Shown here piece after piece: positions 34,678 to 47,384 of a stretch of DNA of 64,000 bases (its first letter is position 1; every line of letters begins with the position of its first letter). Source of the DNA: Rachycentron canadum (Eukaryota > Chordata > Actinopteri > Carangiformes > Rachycentridae); assembly GCA_038496675.1 (NCBI GenBank), contig CM076651.1:6485935-6549934 (forward strand), in the 5' to 3' direction. The position numbers and the translations under genes are program-made. The notes beneath the pieces were generated by a model. It was not told the DNA's origin, searched no databases, and saw nothing but the letters and a program-made list of their open reading frames with translations.

Positions 34678-36676
34678 GCTTAATTTTACATTAAAGGTGG
34701 ATTATTTGATTAACTTGTTGTGCAGAATTGCGTAGGCTTGAGGAAGGGAAATAACATGAATATAAACATCCATGGACCACGGATCATGGTTCGTTTTAAA
34801 TAAAATGACACATAAAATGAGGAGTATTTCTAAAAGCAAGAATTGCCTTGTCTTGGGGATTGTGTTGCAAAGATGTTATTTAAGTAAAATATTGTACTGC
34901 TCACTGTTTGAGCTGTTTCTTGTGATGAAATAGCTCCGTTCCAATAAACCAGCTGCCCATTCAAGTGATGTCACACTGGGTAAGAAAGAAAGTGTAGGAA
35001 AATAACCCCTTTAACTACTGTTTTGTAATGTGTCATGACACTCTTTTTTTTCAAATCGCTGCTTAGCATGGCTTTCATTGGTGTAGATTATTGCTTAAAA
35101 GGGCATTAATTATTTCAAAGCGAGCGTCTGTTGTAGAATTCACACTGATTATCCTCCTTGGGTCAGTTTTAAGTCTGCTTAAATTTTTAATACCTTCCAC
35201 ACTCGAGCTATGTGACCATCACACAAACTAATCACTCCCACCCTTTTTCCTGCAGAAGAAATAAAAGTGTACTTTGATTAATAATTCTGTTTTAAGGCCA
35301 AATACATAATCAACATTTGATCCAAAGACAATTATAGGTTTGAGGTTAATAAATTCAATAGAAGGTACAGTTGGTAGATTCAGCAGGAAAATGTTTTATA
35401 AGACTCACATGTTCAAAAAATAAAGATGATGTCTTTCAGGTATTAGACCTGTCATGAGTGTAATAAAAATAGTCTGTGACAACTCATTATGTAGCATCTG
35501 AGGGGGTTTCCTGAATAATGTCAGCTTCCAAACACTGATCTCAGCCTACAATGGCCAATGTGCAATGTACTCTAGTATGACACTATGACTTCAGTGCAAT
35601 GCATGACCTTTGGCTTCTATCTGCAGCTCATGTTGCTGTGTGTTTCCACTTCAAGCGAAGCTGAATGCACTCCAGAGTTGGAAGCACTAAAGGCTCTGAT
35701 GTTATTTTAGTGGTGTGTCAGTCTCTCCAAAATGTTCTGCTCTGCACTGCAGTGTCATTTCTGTGCACAAAACTGTTGTGCATTTGCAGAAAGGATGACG
35801 AGAAAAAGAAATAAACAAAGACAGATCGCAGTACAGGGTATAAGACTGTGTTTAATGGCAATACACTGCAAAAACTTTCATCACTTCAAACATGTCATTC
35901 AGTGCTTCAGTCTGTCTGGGAGGTTGTCAAAGTTTTATCAAATCAAATATACAACAGTGAGAGAGGGGCTGGTGTTTTCTAATGATAAATATCACTTGTC
36001 ACATGTCAGACAGAACAAATTTTCCTCTTGTTTTGTCCCTCAAGCAGCATCCTAATTTTTAAGCATTAAGGCAAGTATTTTGCTTTTCCATTTCGTAAAC
36101 AAAATCAACATTGATATTAAGTGCCTGTTCGGCGTCCACCTATGGTAATGTTTTTTGTCCTTCATTAAAGACACAATATCAAATGGAATTTGCAAAGGTT
36201 AAATTCATGGCTGTGTGTTTAGACAACAACCTTAACTACACACTGACAACAACAATATAAAAATGCAAGTGCATTATAGTACTGATTGAATACATCAGAA
36301 TATAACACCACATACATATATCTCTACAGGACAAGAAACTAATTACTAATTTCAGAACACTTAGAAAAACTGATCTGCTATTAGTGTGATCATAATGATG
36401 TTGTAAAAATGGGGTAATAACTGACCACTATTATATTACTTTACACTTTGAAAGACTGCACAAAAATATCAATATCTATATAATTACTTTCTGAAAGATG
36501 TGGACTTTGCACAGAAATACTCATAAATTGTACCCAATATATCCTTTCTTCAATGAAAATGTATATTCATCTAAACTCACACAGTGATACACAACCTCAG
36601 CGTGTGTTTTAACTTGATGGCTTCTTTTGGAATCATGAAAAGGCACTTCACTCGTGAATGAACTTTTGTGGCTTTA

Positions 36677-39600
36677 TCACAAACGGTGCAAGACAAGAAG
36701 TAGTCCCATTACGAAGAGGGCACTGGGTTCCTGCATCACTATTGAGAGGGAGAGGACTCCACTCAGGAAGATGATGGATGGCATCAGATTCCTGTTTAAG
36801 TCATGCTCAGACAGGGGCTCAGAAGCCTCTGACAATGTGTTTGATAGATTCTCTAATAATGTGTCAGGGGAAATCTGGGGAGCATCTTCTTTCTCTTCGT
36901 GGGCCACGACAGAGCGAACAGCTAAGTTTTGGGTCACCTCCATGACATCTGTATTCACTGTGGTGCTCTCTGTGGGTTCAGGTGATTGTGGCACTTCAAA
37001 CTTTGCCCCATCACTCTCTGCTACAGGAGACACAGGCGAACCGCTGCCCTCACAATGTACTGCAGACCTGCTGGAAACTTCCGACGCTCCTGCAACAAGT
37101 TCACTTAAACCCAATGCAACCTCATGCTCAAAGCCCTGAGTCACACTGGGAGCAGAGAGACAGACAGGAGCCAGTTCAAGACAAGGACTACTAGATGGGT
37201 TTTCCGTCGATGTGTCCTCTCCTGTTGGCCGCAGATTTGTCTCTGTGGTAGGAAGATGCATGCAAGAGGCCTCTGAAGAAGGGATTTCCCCTCCATCAGC
37301 TTGGGAACTGTCTGATCTTGGCTTTGACTCTTGTTGTAGAGAAGGCAGCAGCGCAGGGGGACTACTGTCTATGGGCTGCTCTGACGTTTGGTTGCCTAAT
37401 TCACAGTGGAGTCTGGGTAAAGGCTGTGACTTATTTGGCTGGACTGATTCGCTGGCACAGAGTACAAAGGATGAATTAGTTTGAAGCGTGGTTTCGGAAG
37501 ACATACAAGGGAATCGTTCACCTGGGGATACAGTGTGAGCGGACAGTGTGCCATCAGCAGATGGAAGCTCGTGGTTGGGTGGGACAGAGGGACCAGATGG
37601 GGGAACTGCAATCTGTTAAAGTAAAAGAAGGAGACAACAGTGACAGTGCGGAGACTGTAAAGACAAAGGGAAAAGACTTGTATTCAACATTAATGTTTCA
37701 CACAGGGAGAAGAAAAGCATTTGGACGCATACTAATGCTTTTCTGTGAAATGGATCCCATGCTGACGTTGTAATTGTGAGGAAATGCAAACAAAACATTA
37801 GCGTTATGATGGGATAGGCTGATATCTTTTTTACCTTCACTTCCCCTGTCATGTATATAAAATAAAAATGATCAAAGGGGATCAAAAAATAAAGAGATAT
37901 AATTGTTCATTTATCCTCAAGTTTACCATTGTATATATTTCTACCTGTTGAACCAGCGGGTAATATTTTTTTCTTTGAACACCAGGCACTGGAACTAATG
38001 TCATCCCTTAATTCGTTCCTTTTTTTTCTGACAAAAAAAATCTCCTAACATTGAAAAGAGCTTTGAGGCTGCTGTGACAAACCTTCAAGGCCAAACGAAG
38101 ATAAAATCATAGCAATATAAAACCAAAAGACAGTACCCAGACGTACAAGTGCAAGAGCAAGACTCATGAAACACGAATAAGAGAGAGGCTAAGATAAAGC
38201 ACGCAAGTGTTAATGTAGATGATAACTAGACAGATGAATATTATTATTACTTTTACTATGTTTTCTAACATGATTTTAGATGAAAATCCCATTGTGGAGT
38301 AGCTACATATAGAATGTTGTATTCTGCACATATTTTTTAATTGAAATCCTATCCTTCTTAAATTCACAACAAAATACTCTCCAAGAAGTCTGTTTTTAAT
38401 TTTGACTTGAGGGAGCACTTTGTGTCAATCTCAGAGAAAAATCTATAAAGGCACGTCTTGAAAGCAGCACAGAATGAGTGAGAAGAAGCTGAAGGGAAAA
38501 TAAACCTCTGCACACAACTGAATACACAGCAAGTGAACCATTAAAATGGTCGACACTGGCAACTATGCTGACAGAATTTAACTTGAAAATGACCACACAA
38601 AATGTGGAGGACTCATTTTTCAGGAATGACAACGAGTGAATTAAACGATTCAGAGAATATACTGAATGACATGTGAGAGGGAGCCGATGTTAACCCAGTC
38701 CTTCACCTTTTTGCTGTGATGCTCCGCTGAAGGAAAACAGCATGGATGTGAATACTGTTGTGAAAGAAAGATACAGATGAGCTCTATGAGTGCATGCCTA
38801 ACATATATATAGTCAGTGAGACGTGATCCTGTGGTCATGTTATTCTGTTAGAATGTGGACATCCTGATTTTTATTTTTCTTTATTATTTATTTTGACATA
38901 CTCTGGGCTGTCTAAGGTAGTTTTACTCATTGTTATGCAGATCAACAGTAACTTTCTCCTGTTTCTGAAATACAAATTCCTTCCAGTCTGATATGTTTTT
39001 TTGTATGGCACAACTCCAAAAAAAAAACTTTTGTATGCCAAAATGCTAATGCAAGCCCCCTGGTGATCTTTGTTTTAAAGCAGCTCAACATTTCTCTCTT
39101 CCACCGTTTATACTGTTTAGAAAAAAACAGAAACAACGGAATAGAAAGACACCTACATGGTATTTAGCATAACTGTGAAAATGAGCAGAGTAGTATCATC
39201 TGACTGATAGCAAAGAAGCAAATAAAGATATTTCCCAAATTTTTGTTCTATTCCTTTAATATGGCAGCAGGGACTTTTCAAAGAGTCCCATCTCTTTTGT
39301 ACCATTTCAGAAAAAAAAAAAAATCCATACAAATACACAGACAACACCACAATGATAATGGAGTTCAGTACTATAATTACAGCTAATGTAAACAGGATGT
39401 AATGACTACGCATGTTGTGAATGAATGTTAGTTCAAACTCATTTAAGACTGAAAAAGGGCATTAAGTTCAATTTAGAGGGGAGATTTTTAAGGTGCAGAA
39501 ACGTGGACAGCATGCGTTATGGTGTGAATACGATAAGAAGCAGGAGATCAGGAGAATAACATAGAGTATTCGTGCTGCAGCGGTGAGAAGCAAAACATTA

Positions 39601-42600
39601 CCTAAGTTGTGGCTGAAGCTTCAATGAGCTGTGAACAATATAAACAACCAAGCCAATGAAGGTAAGCTTTCAAATCTGGATAGGAATGTTTGTTATGTTT
39701 TATTAGACACTTGGGATAAAGGGATAAAGCACTTAGTCTGCTTACCTGTTAAATGAGAAACGTGTCAACAACTGCATGCAGACCAAGAGAATCTTAACAT
39801 AAGCTAACAAGTCATTTTCTAAATCAGTGTCTTACATTAGCATGTTCCAGTTATAATGGACTATTTTCTGCAGGTCATAGCAAGTTCATGAGAAAGAAGA
39901 ATCCCAGAATCCGCTCACCTCTACATCAATCTCCGGCTGTACGATGACGGGGCAGTCAGCTGTAGGTCTGACAAGTCCTGACTTGGAGGTTCCTGCCTCT
40001 ACTGTTGATGCAAAACAAGATAAATACGCAGTGAATAGAGAAGACACAGCAATGACCTTGTCCAACAAACATCAATTATCAACCCTTTTTGACAACACTA
40101 GATAAATAATTGAAGGCGTACCACCACTCAAGGAAAAGGTTGTAGCATGTTTTCTGTCTGACAGGTCTGAGAAAAGAAACCTAATAACGTCCCCACTGGT
40201 TATCCTGGTTTGGATTTGTGTAACCTGTGTTACAAACCACACATTTACATGTTATGGGAAGTTAAGATCCAACATTTTTGGAGCCTGAGACACACGATAT
40301 CTCTGTTTCTGCTGCACCAGTGTATACTATTCATTTTTGTATATCCTTAGCACCAGCACATAAAATAATGAATTATATTCTTCTTTAAATATTTCAACTG
40401 ATATGTCATAACATGAAGTAATATGTCAGCGGCCATTTTGTCTGACAGCATCCATACCTTCATCCTTTTCCCGCTCATCGTCTGAATCAAAATCATCATT
40501 CATACTGGAAGAGAAGAGAGACGCTCAGGTTATAAGACAATATAAAAACAAGACAAAACAATTCTGTAGAAGACTCTCTGAAACACACCCTGATGTCTTT
40601 TTTAATAAAGATACAGTCCCTGAAGCTTAACATTGCACAATGAACATACATGGGGTCTGTATACAGTGTTGATGTGACTGAATCATGGAGGAGATGCGCT
40701 AAGTGAGACCTATTAGAGAACAATGCTTTGATAAAGTGGCTGTGGCTCTAAAGCCACGTCTTAGTTCTCGCAGACAGTTTTGTATTTTAAACTCATTTTG
40801 TGCAAAAGACGCAACAGCTGAATCGGCTGGCAAAAGTGGTGCTTGTCTGAAAATAAATGATGCCATTTTGGATCCCAGGATGGACGCAAATATAACGTGG
40901 CAGAAGAAGGTGGTCATACGCCATCATTAACACCTGCTTCGGTTAATTAGATGTATTTTTTGCTGATGCAGTTCAGCTATTAATGGGCTGAATTAGCAAT
41001 TTTATTGAAATGTATTTTGTATGGTTTTGTTTGTGCCATAAAGCCATAATCCTCAGTGATGACACATTTCATTAGAGGGTTTCTTCAAATAGGTGGTGAG
41101 GCAGGAAATTACTGTGAGTGAGATATCGTTGAGTGATAATGAGGGTCACAGTAAAGGGCAGGTGTAGTATGAGCCAGTAGATGTATCAAATGTAATTGTG
41201 GTGATTGTAATTACTGGAGGACATAGTGGGTTAATTCAGCTACATATCTTTATTTGGATATGGCCAAACACATAGAGTCCATGTCCACTCACGATAGGTG
41301 TTTTCATCTGCAGTTACATCAGATGCTAAATATTTCTAATGTGAATTAATAAAATAAAGCTATTATAACATAAAAGATCATCTGAGGAATAACCTGGCGA
41401 GATGTTTATACTCCCTGTGCTTCATGCACTTCCACTTTTATATCAGAGGGATTTAAAGTCTGACAGATATCTGACAAAGATCTTTGCTTTATATGCGTTT
41501 GATGATGTGAAGCGATTATTTGCTAAGCTCTGCACACACTGCTAACTTTTTTTAAACTAGTTTTCAAGCTCTATCGTGGCAAGTACAGTATCCTTTGCAA
41601 GAATCACATCCTGATTTCTGACATAAAGCTTTTCCTTGTGCACGTGAAGGTTATATTTGAGATGTGGGGTTTACATGAGTCCAACCTGAGCCAGGGGTAG
41701 ATAAATAAGGGTTTGGGGCAATTGTGTGAGCAGGTTTGAGCCTTACAGGATAAAAATAAATAAAAAGACAGATTGAGATACAGTCAACCTAGTAAATTCT
41801 GTTTTGCCAACATCACATTGCAAAACTCTAGACTGACTCAGCAGCAAGTTGAAAAGATTAAGACTGAGGCAAAATGCAGCCACCTCCTCATTTGGCAATC
41901 AAGGCTGATGACATTAAAACAGCAGCATTGTTCCTGCTCTGATCTCAGTTTTCTCTCTCAGCTCCAGCACATCAATGTGTGATAAATATATATTTGCCTG
42001 AGGTGGATACAGTTCAGTTAAATATAAACTAAACCAGCAACACAATTACTTCAAAGCAGAAACTGGACGTACTGTAAGTAATTAATATTAACATACGCTG
42101 AGTAATACATTCTAGTATCTAGACTTGTTTCATCCCATAGTAACCACTGATTGCTTTGTTAATGTGTTAAATTCAATCCAATTATTAGTTAACATCAAAG
42201 AACCTAATGAATCTGTGATGGTTGCCATGGTGGGGGTGCCGGCACAGTTTCTGATCCCCAAATTCCTCCTTTTCAGTCGGTGACTCATCCATCCCTAACA
42301 ACCGATCTGGGCCGCTCCACTTCCAAGCAGAGACGGCAATGAAGACCTACATAACAGCTACATCAGTTTATACCCTGGGTGCTCCTTTTATGGGTACTTA
42401 TGGGTACTGCTGTTTTCTGTATCTGTGCACTGGGAGATTCACTGTGCACTTTCATGTTGATGTAACAATATATCAGGGGATTACTTGAGTGTGGGATAAA
42501 AGAAGGGAGAGAAATTATTTGTTTGCTCCTTTGCCAGCCTCTAACTACAACCACACGGGAAAGAGGCCAATCTGCTTCATTGCTCTGCTCCCCGATGACT

Positions 42601-44249
42601 CTGATAGAGAAGGTCAGAGGTAAATTTTAGTGCAGGGAAACGTCAAGGCTGAAAACGACACTTGCCCTTTGCCTATTTTGATCGTCCTCACACACCACTG
42701 GATGATTGGCATTCTGAAAGGGGGTGTGTACACTCTCCAAAAACCTTCCCCTCTCTCACTGGAGATGGTGAAGACGTCACATTGTAAAGAGTGAGACCAG
42801 CCATAAACAACCTTTATGAACACACAGCTAGGTAGATGAGATGTTCCCCTCATGCTCTCATTGTGCAACAGCGTGTGCAGCTTTATTAGCATCCTGTTTA
42901 CTTTAGACTTGAGTTCTTGTGATGCTAAAGGCAGTCTCCAGGCAGAACTTCTGAATAAAGCTGAAAGCTCATTTCAGTCACAAAACCTCACAGGGCATTA
43001 GTAAGCTACTGAAGCTCTGCAGCTGTTGCACAACACCTAGTATTGTCAAGTGCTTTTGTGGCCCTGTTTACACCTGTCTCTTTTTGATTTGATTGCCTAT
43101 GCACTGAAATCACAATTTCTTAGATACCTGAATCCGAAAGGTTTTACCATTCAGAAATGATTATGTCTTTAAGAATCTTAAAAGGATCGATACCTTGCAA
43201 GGCCTGTGAGCAAACTGAGGTTTAACCACCTATAATGAATACTGAGCTGCAATCTGTGGAGGTCAGAGGTCAAAGGCATCTCAGACAGTGGCCAAAACAT
43301 TGGACAAATGGCCTGTTGAGTTTCTATCCTTGGTGACTCATGAAATTAGAAGTGTGACAGTGCTTTACCTGTAAGCTTTGGGAGGTTTCAGGATACTTCT
43401 AACGTCCGGCAAGTTGACGTTTGTTTGAGCTGAATCATCTTCATAGGTCAGGAGAAGAGTCACCACATAATTCATTGAGGAGTTATTAGCCCAGAAATCA
43501 CCATCAGATGTTTCATAGCGAACAACAAACTCAATGCGAGAGCCATTTGTGATGTAAGGTGGTGCAAAAGACAGCTTGAAGGAGAACTGATCAGTGTCCC
43601 CATCATGGGATCCCTGAACATACTCTGCAGGGTGGTCAAAGTAAGAGACCCAGTGGTCCATGGTCGACCTGATATACACTGCTTTGTGGAAGGAGATGTT
43701 CAGGACTCGTATTAAGCCACTGAAGGCAAGTGGCTCACCCTCCACAGGAGATATCTGCTCGACCTCCACTTTATTGGTGTGCACAGCCTGCAGCAGGGCA
43801 CTGTCGGCAGGTGCGTGAAACTCTGGCTGCACATGATAGGTCGGCTCTCGCTCTGGCTTTCGGTACTTTGCCTCCTCTTCCTCCCACCTCGCACTGTCCT
43901 CTTCCTCGTCCGAATCAAAGGCAACAAACTCCTTCACATCCACCAGATCCCCACCTGTTGTATCTGCGAATGACACCCTCTTCCCGGCGGACAGGGCCAA
44001 GTGGATCCGCATGTACTCGGCTGTCTCGTCGTGGATGGACTGGCCTCGCTTTCTGGGCACCGGGGAGCATCTTGGGATGAGGCGCACGTCCTCGTTATCA
44101 TCATCTTCATCATCATCATTGTTATTGTCCTCGTCGTGCGCGGAGGATCTGCTCTGTTCCTGCTCGGCTGACTTGCCAGTTTTGATCGTTTTAAAAAGCC
44201 CCTCTTGACTTGGTATGGTTAAAAAAGACATATTTGCAGAAGTGAACAC
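36677..44249 (-). CDS. ppp1r3f: Protein phosphatase 1 regulatory subunit 3F
   Basis: Targets PP1 to glycogen and membranes. Four coding exons on the minus strand join in frame: 44249-43369, 40504-40458, 40001-39919, 37612-36677, giving 648 residues (human about 799). An acidic run lies at about 39-54. The PP1-docking RVxF motif is RVSF at 91-94 in GKRVSFADT. A CBM21 glycogen-binding domain spans about 165-270, with RVLNISFHKAVYIRSTMDHW and DFWANNSSMNYVV. A long acidic, Ser/Thr-rich middle follows, and the last 33 residues are a hydrophobic tail (FLSGVLSLSIVMQEP, LFVMGLLLVLHRL), the membrane anchor seen in R3F (R3A has a similar layout). A second ATG at 44231 (MSFLTIPSQEG) could be the real start. 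Assignment to R3F rather than R3A rests on length and on the Xp11-type neighbours. Exons missed in the long introns are possible. Confidence 0.88.
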
Positions 44250-44640
44250 TCAAGGAAGCTGCGCGCTGGGGAGAGGACATATGGCGTATCCAAAAAACAA
44301 ACAATCAAAAAAAAAAAAAAAAAAACCCAGAAAAACAAAAGCACTCTATCCAACAGCCCACCGGTGATTTGCGCAGCAGTGGCCGGTGCAGATCCAGAGC
44401 CTCTTCACTCAGCGTGTGGCGTTAAATGTCACCCATGGAAAACTTGTCTCTACTGCCAGCCCTTGTGATAGTGTATCCCCTGGTTAATATGACTTTATGC
44501 ATCGCACTTTGGCTGCTGAGGCGGAAGGAGCCGTCTCTAATTTTAGCGCTGACCTACCGGGAGCTACATGCCCCAAATTTGTATTTTAAGTTGGTATGAT
44601 CCTGCGACCCCCGCCCTTGTTGCGTTTGGTTCGGGCTGGC
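44250..44640 (-). promoter_or_regulatory. ppp1r3f: Probable ppp1r3f promoter/5'UTR
   Basis: Flank of the ppp1r3f start with an A-run (44310-44325) and moderately GC-rich sequence to about 44640. It is assigned by position only; no clear core motif was seen. Confidence 0.35.
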
Positions 44641-44949
44641 TAAACGCCCGCATCTGCAAATGGGATGTTAAAGTCATATACTGGCCACTTGCCAGTTCTA
44701 GGAAGGCACATACTTGATATGACACATACTTGACATGAAACATCAGCCTGTGCAGAAATGATTAGGTGGACATGATTATTTCAGGTTTGAGCCTGTTTCA
44801 TCACCATGAGGCTGCCATGATCAAAAGTCCCCAGTAGGAAAATGAAACAGAAAAGCCATTCATTTAATCCTGTGTGCAAAGGGCCCCAAAAGATTGGAGA
44901 CCACTAGTTAAAATACAAAGTTTGCATTTTTGGAGCAAGATTTTCTCTC

Positions 44950-46000
44950 ATTACATCAAATAGTTTCTATGTTGTTTGTGCAAAGTTTGTGCAAATCCTG
45001 ATGACCTGTTCCCCCAGAACAATTTGACAAGGGCTTAAAGAGCAAGAGCAGAGTTGGCTTGGCCAAGTCACATTGGAAATGTTCAGTGGGGTTTAGTTCA
45101 GGTGACTGTGGACAGTAACTCCATCCAGTCAGGACAGTCAGGACTCCTTGGTAGAGCTGCACAGTTTATCAAAATATAATCAAAATCACAATATGGCCAG
45201 GTCCAACACCCAAATTGAAAAAAAAATTGCAGGAGCTAATATTTTTTGGGTAAAGTGAAATGTGTCACATTGTTGTGTGTTGTTAGCACCATAAGCATTG
45301 TGGTGCTACACGGGTAACCTGGTCTACAAATCAGATTCTCAAGACGTAGGGAAAATGAAGAATGAAATGCAAAAAGAATCATTCCAAAGAAATATCACAT
45401 TTTGAAATTGCTATGTCTGTAGAATCACAATATGGTTTTATTTATTTATTTGCATATCATGCAGCCCTACTCTGGTTTTCAAGCAGTTCTTGTAAAAAGC
45501 TTTGAGGTGTTTGGGCTTGTCATCCTGCTGCGGCGGAATCCTTCTCCAAAAAGATACATGTCTGAAGAATGGAGTGGTACTTGTCCTTGGTCTGGATGTA
45601 TTCAATTCAGTGCAAGTGTCCAACAAAAAACACCCTGAGACTTGAATTTTTTCCACCACCATGAATCACTTTCAATCTGACACAGTGTGATATCATTTTA
45701 TCTCCTGTTCTTCTCCTTATGATCACCCTTATGTTGCTGCCATACATTGCACACTCCCCCTTAGAAACCTGGCAGAAAAGGCATAATTTGATGCTGAGGA
45801 AGACCCTTCTTGCTCAGAATAACAATTTGACTTCTTTCACTTACTTCTTCTCATTTTTCTGATCACAGTGTCACTTCGTAAGCAATGATCTGCTGGTAAC
45901 TTGAGCCACAACGTGGCCTCATTCATCCAAGTTGAGTAACTTGAACAAGCCTCTGATGAATAGATCAAATCCACGTGAGTGTCATCTGAATCGTGCTTCA
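44950..46000 (-). mobile_element. Degraded Tc1-like transposon
   Basis: Minus-strand pieces in transposase order: about 45840-45770, an HTH-like stretch (ILSKKGLPQHQI); about 45570-45500, a QQDDKPKH-KNCLKTR block (counterpart of FQQDNDPKHT); and 45110-45050, CPQSPELNPTEHFQ (counterpart of WPSQSPDLNPIEHLW), part of the catalytic region. Stops and frameshifts break it, so it is inactive. The last two pieces are separated by a separate insertion at 45156-45472. Confidence 0.75.
45156..45472. mobile_element. MITE-like element with GTAGRGCTGCA ends, inserted in the Tc1 remnant
   Basis: The left end (TAGAGCTGCACAG) and the reverse complement of the right end (GTAGGGCTGCATGAT) match. Inside are AATCACAATATGG motifs at both sides (about 45183-45196 and 45424-45435). 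This end sequence resembles the AGGGCTGCACGAT ends of non-autonomous hAT-type elements in fish. The element is about 317 bases without coding capacity. Flanking target duplication is not convincing after decay. Confidence 0.6.
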
Positions 46001-46889
46001 ATGGAAAGGACACAACTCAAGGAAATCTGACCTTTTGTACAGAGAAGTTAGGATGGTCAGTGCCCCAAATTTGATTGCTGATCGAGTTTCTGAGTTTTCA
46101 AATTTTTTGCGATAAATGTGAAAATATTAGATGTTCAATGTGGTCTCAGACATCTGAAGCAGACATATTTATGTGTTTCAACATGAAAGTATCCACCAAA
46201 AGCCTAAATTATGCAGAGGCTAATCACAAAACACTAGACAAACAGAATGAATCACATCTATTTGTTAATTCATCTCAGCACTTACAGCAATACACATAAG
46301 CCTTACAAAACTAAGCCAGAATTATTCTCATACATAAGACATGAAGTTAGGTTTCACAATTTCATTTAATGGCAGTAGGAATAAAATGCATTAAAGCACT
46401 TACTCCACATACTTATCGTGTACTGTGGATAAAAGCTATGCTGTTTCTAATATACATATATATAGCTCTGAGAGAGGAAAAACAACCTGTACAAGCCTGG
46501 CTGGAAGGCTATTTATAGTTGCGTGCGTCCATATCTTTTCTGGGAATAAAGCATTCCTACTTGATGCTATCTGAACCACCACACATGCAGCTGTTTGCAC
46601 CCACCTCTATTGAATTTATGCACAGAGCCCAGTGCTTGTTTACATTTGGTGTCTCGAACAATGCGTGTTAATTAATTACACGTTTCCTACATTTTAACGT
46701 CGCCCGATGACGCGGGGGAGACCGGGAGTTAGAAATGGCGCTGAAGTCGCGACACTTACAGTCCGTTTTGATGTTGTCGGGTAAATTTCTGAAACACATT
46801 TCTGATTTCTCGAGGCAGTGGTTTTCCGCTGCACTTGCTGCTGCGCAGTTAAGACGCCGCCACGGACAGTTCACCGTGTAAACACACCC

Positions 46890-47384
46890 TTACACGTGAT
46901 TGGTGGAGAGGTTTTAGCGCGGCGGACCGCAGCCAATCAGAGGATTGTTTTCCTTTCACGTCGGTTGCACGGATAGTAAGCTAACGGATAATGCAAACAT
47001 AAACTAGAATAAACAACGCGGATTGTCCCTAAAGGCGACATAGCACGGGGAGGTTTGGTTATTTGGACCGGGTTTTTCTTGGTGGACTATTATTCGTGGA
47101 AATGTGATGCAGCCGTTGCCGCGAGGAAACGAGAATTGGGTAACGTGAGCTAACTGCCGTTAGCATTAGCCTGCTACTTGCTAACGTTGCGCAAGGCCGC
47201 GGAGAAATAGGAAAGCTGCTTCTTTCTGTGGCTTCACCGAGAATGTAGGTGACGTTACGACCCGCGGGACAAAATTACAACTAACTAACTAGCTAGTTCG
47301 GTTGAACAGTCAGTTGCATTTACGTCTGTTTTAGTAAAGCTTGCGGGCTAAATAGCTTGTTAGCCATTCGGCTGGGTAGCTAGC
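46890..47384 (+). promoter_or_regulatory. tspyl2: tspyl2 promoter and 5'UTR
   Basis: Two CCAAT-type boxes in opposite orientation, ATTGG at 46899-46903 and CCAAT at 46933-46937, sit in a GC-rich stretch (TTTTAGCGCGGCGGACCGCAG between them). About 450 bases of 5' leader precede the ATG at 47385. The upstream AUG density is low near the start, and the context of the chosen ATG (GCTAGCATGAGT) is acceptable. Confidence 0.55.

Larger units (their letters stand above)
30098..36676. other. Repeat-rich intergenic region between gpr173 and ppp1r3f
   Basis: About 6.6 kb with no convincing coding sequence. The part up to about 32.8 kb is upstream of gpr173, and a GC-richer block around 32580-32780 may hold its distal promoter or first exon (inference). 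From 32.9 to 34.7 kb it is a patchwork of simple repeat, assembly gap, SINE-like fragment, dispersed repeats and a palindrome, listed separately. Confidence 0.5.

Noticed and set aside
36654..37139. 161-residue plus-strand frame
   Set aside because: Antisense shadow of the last ppp1r3f exon, which joins in phase with three upstream exons.
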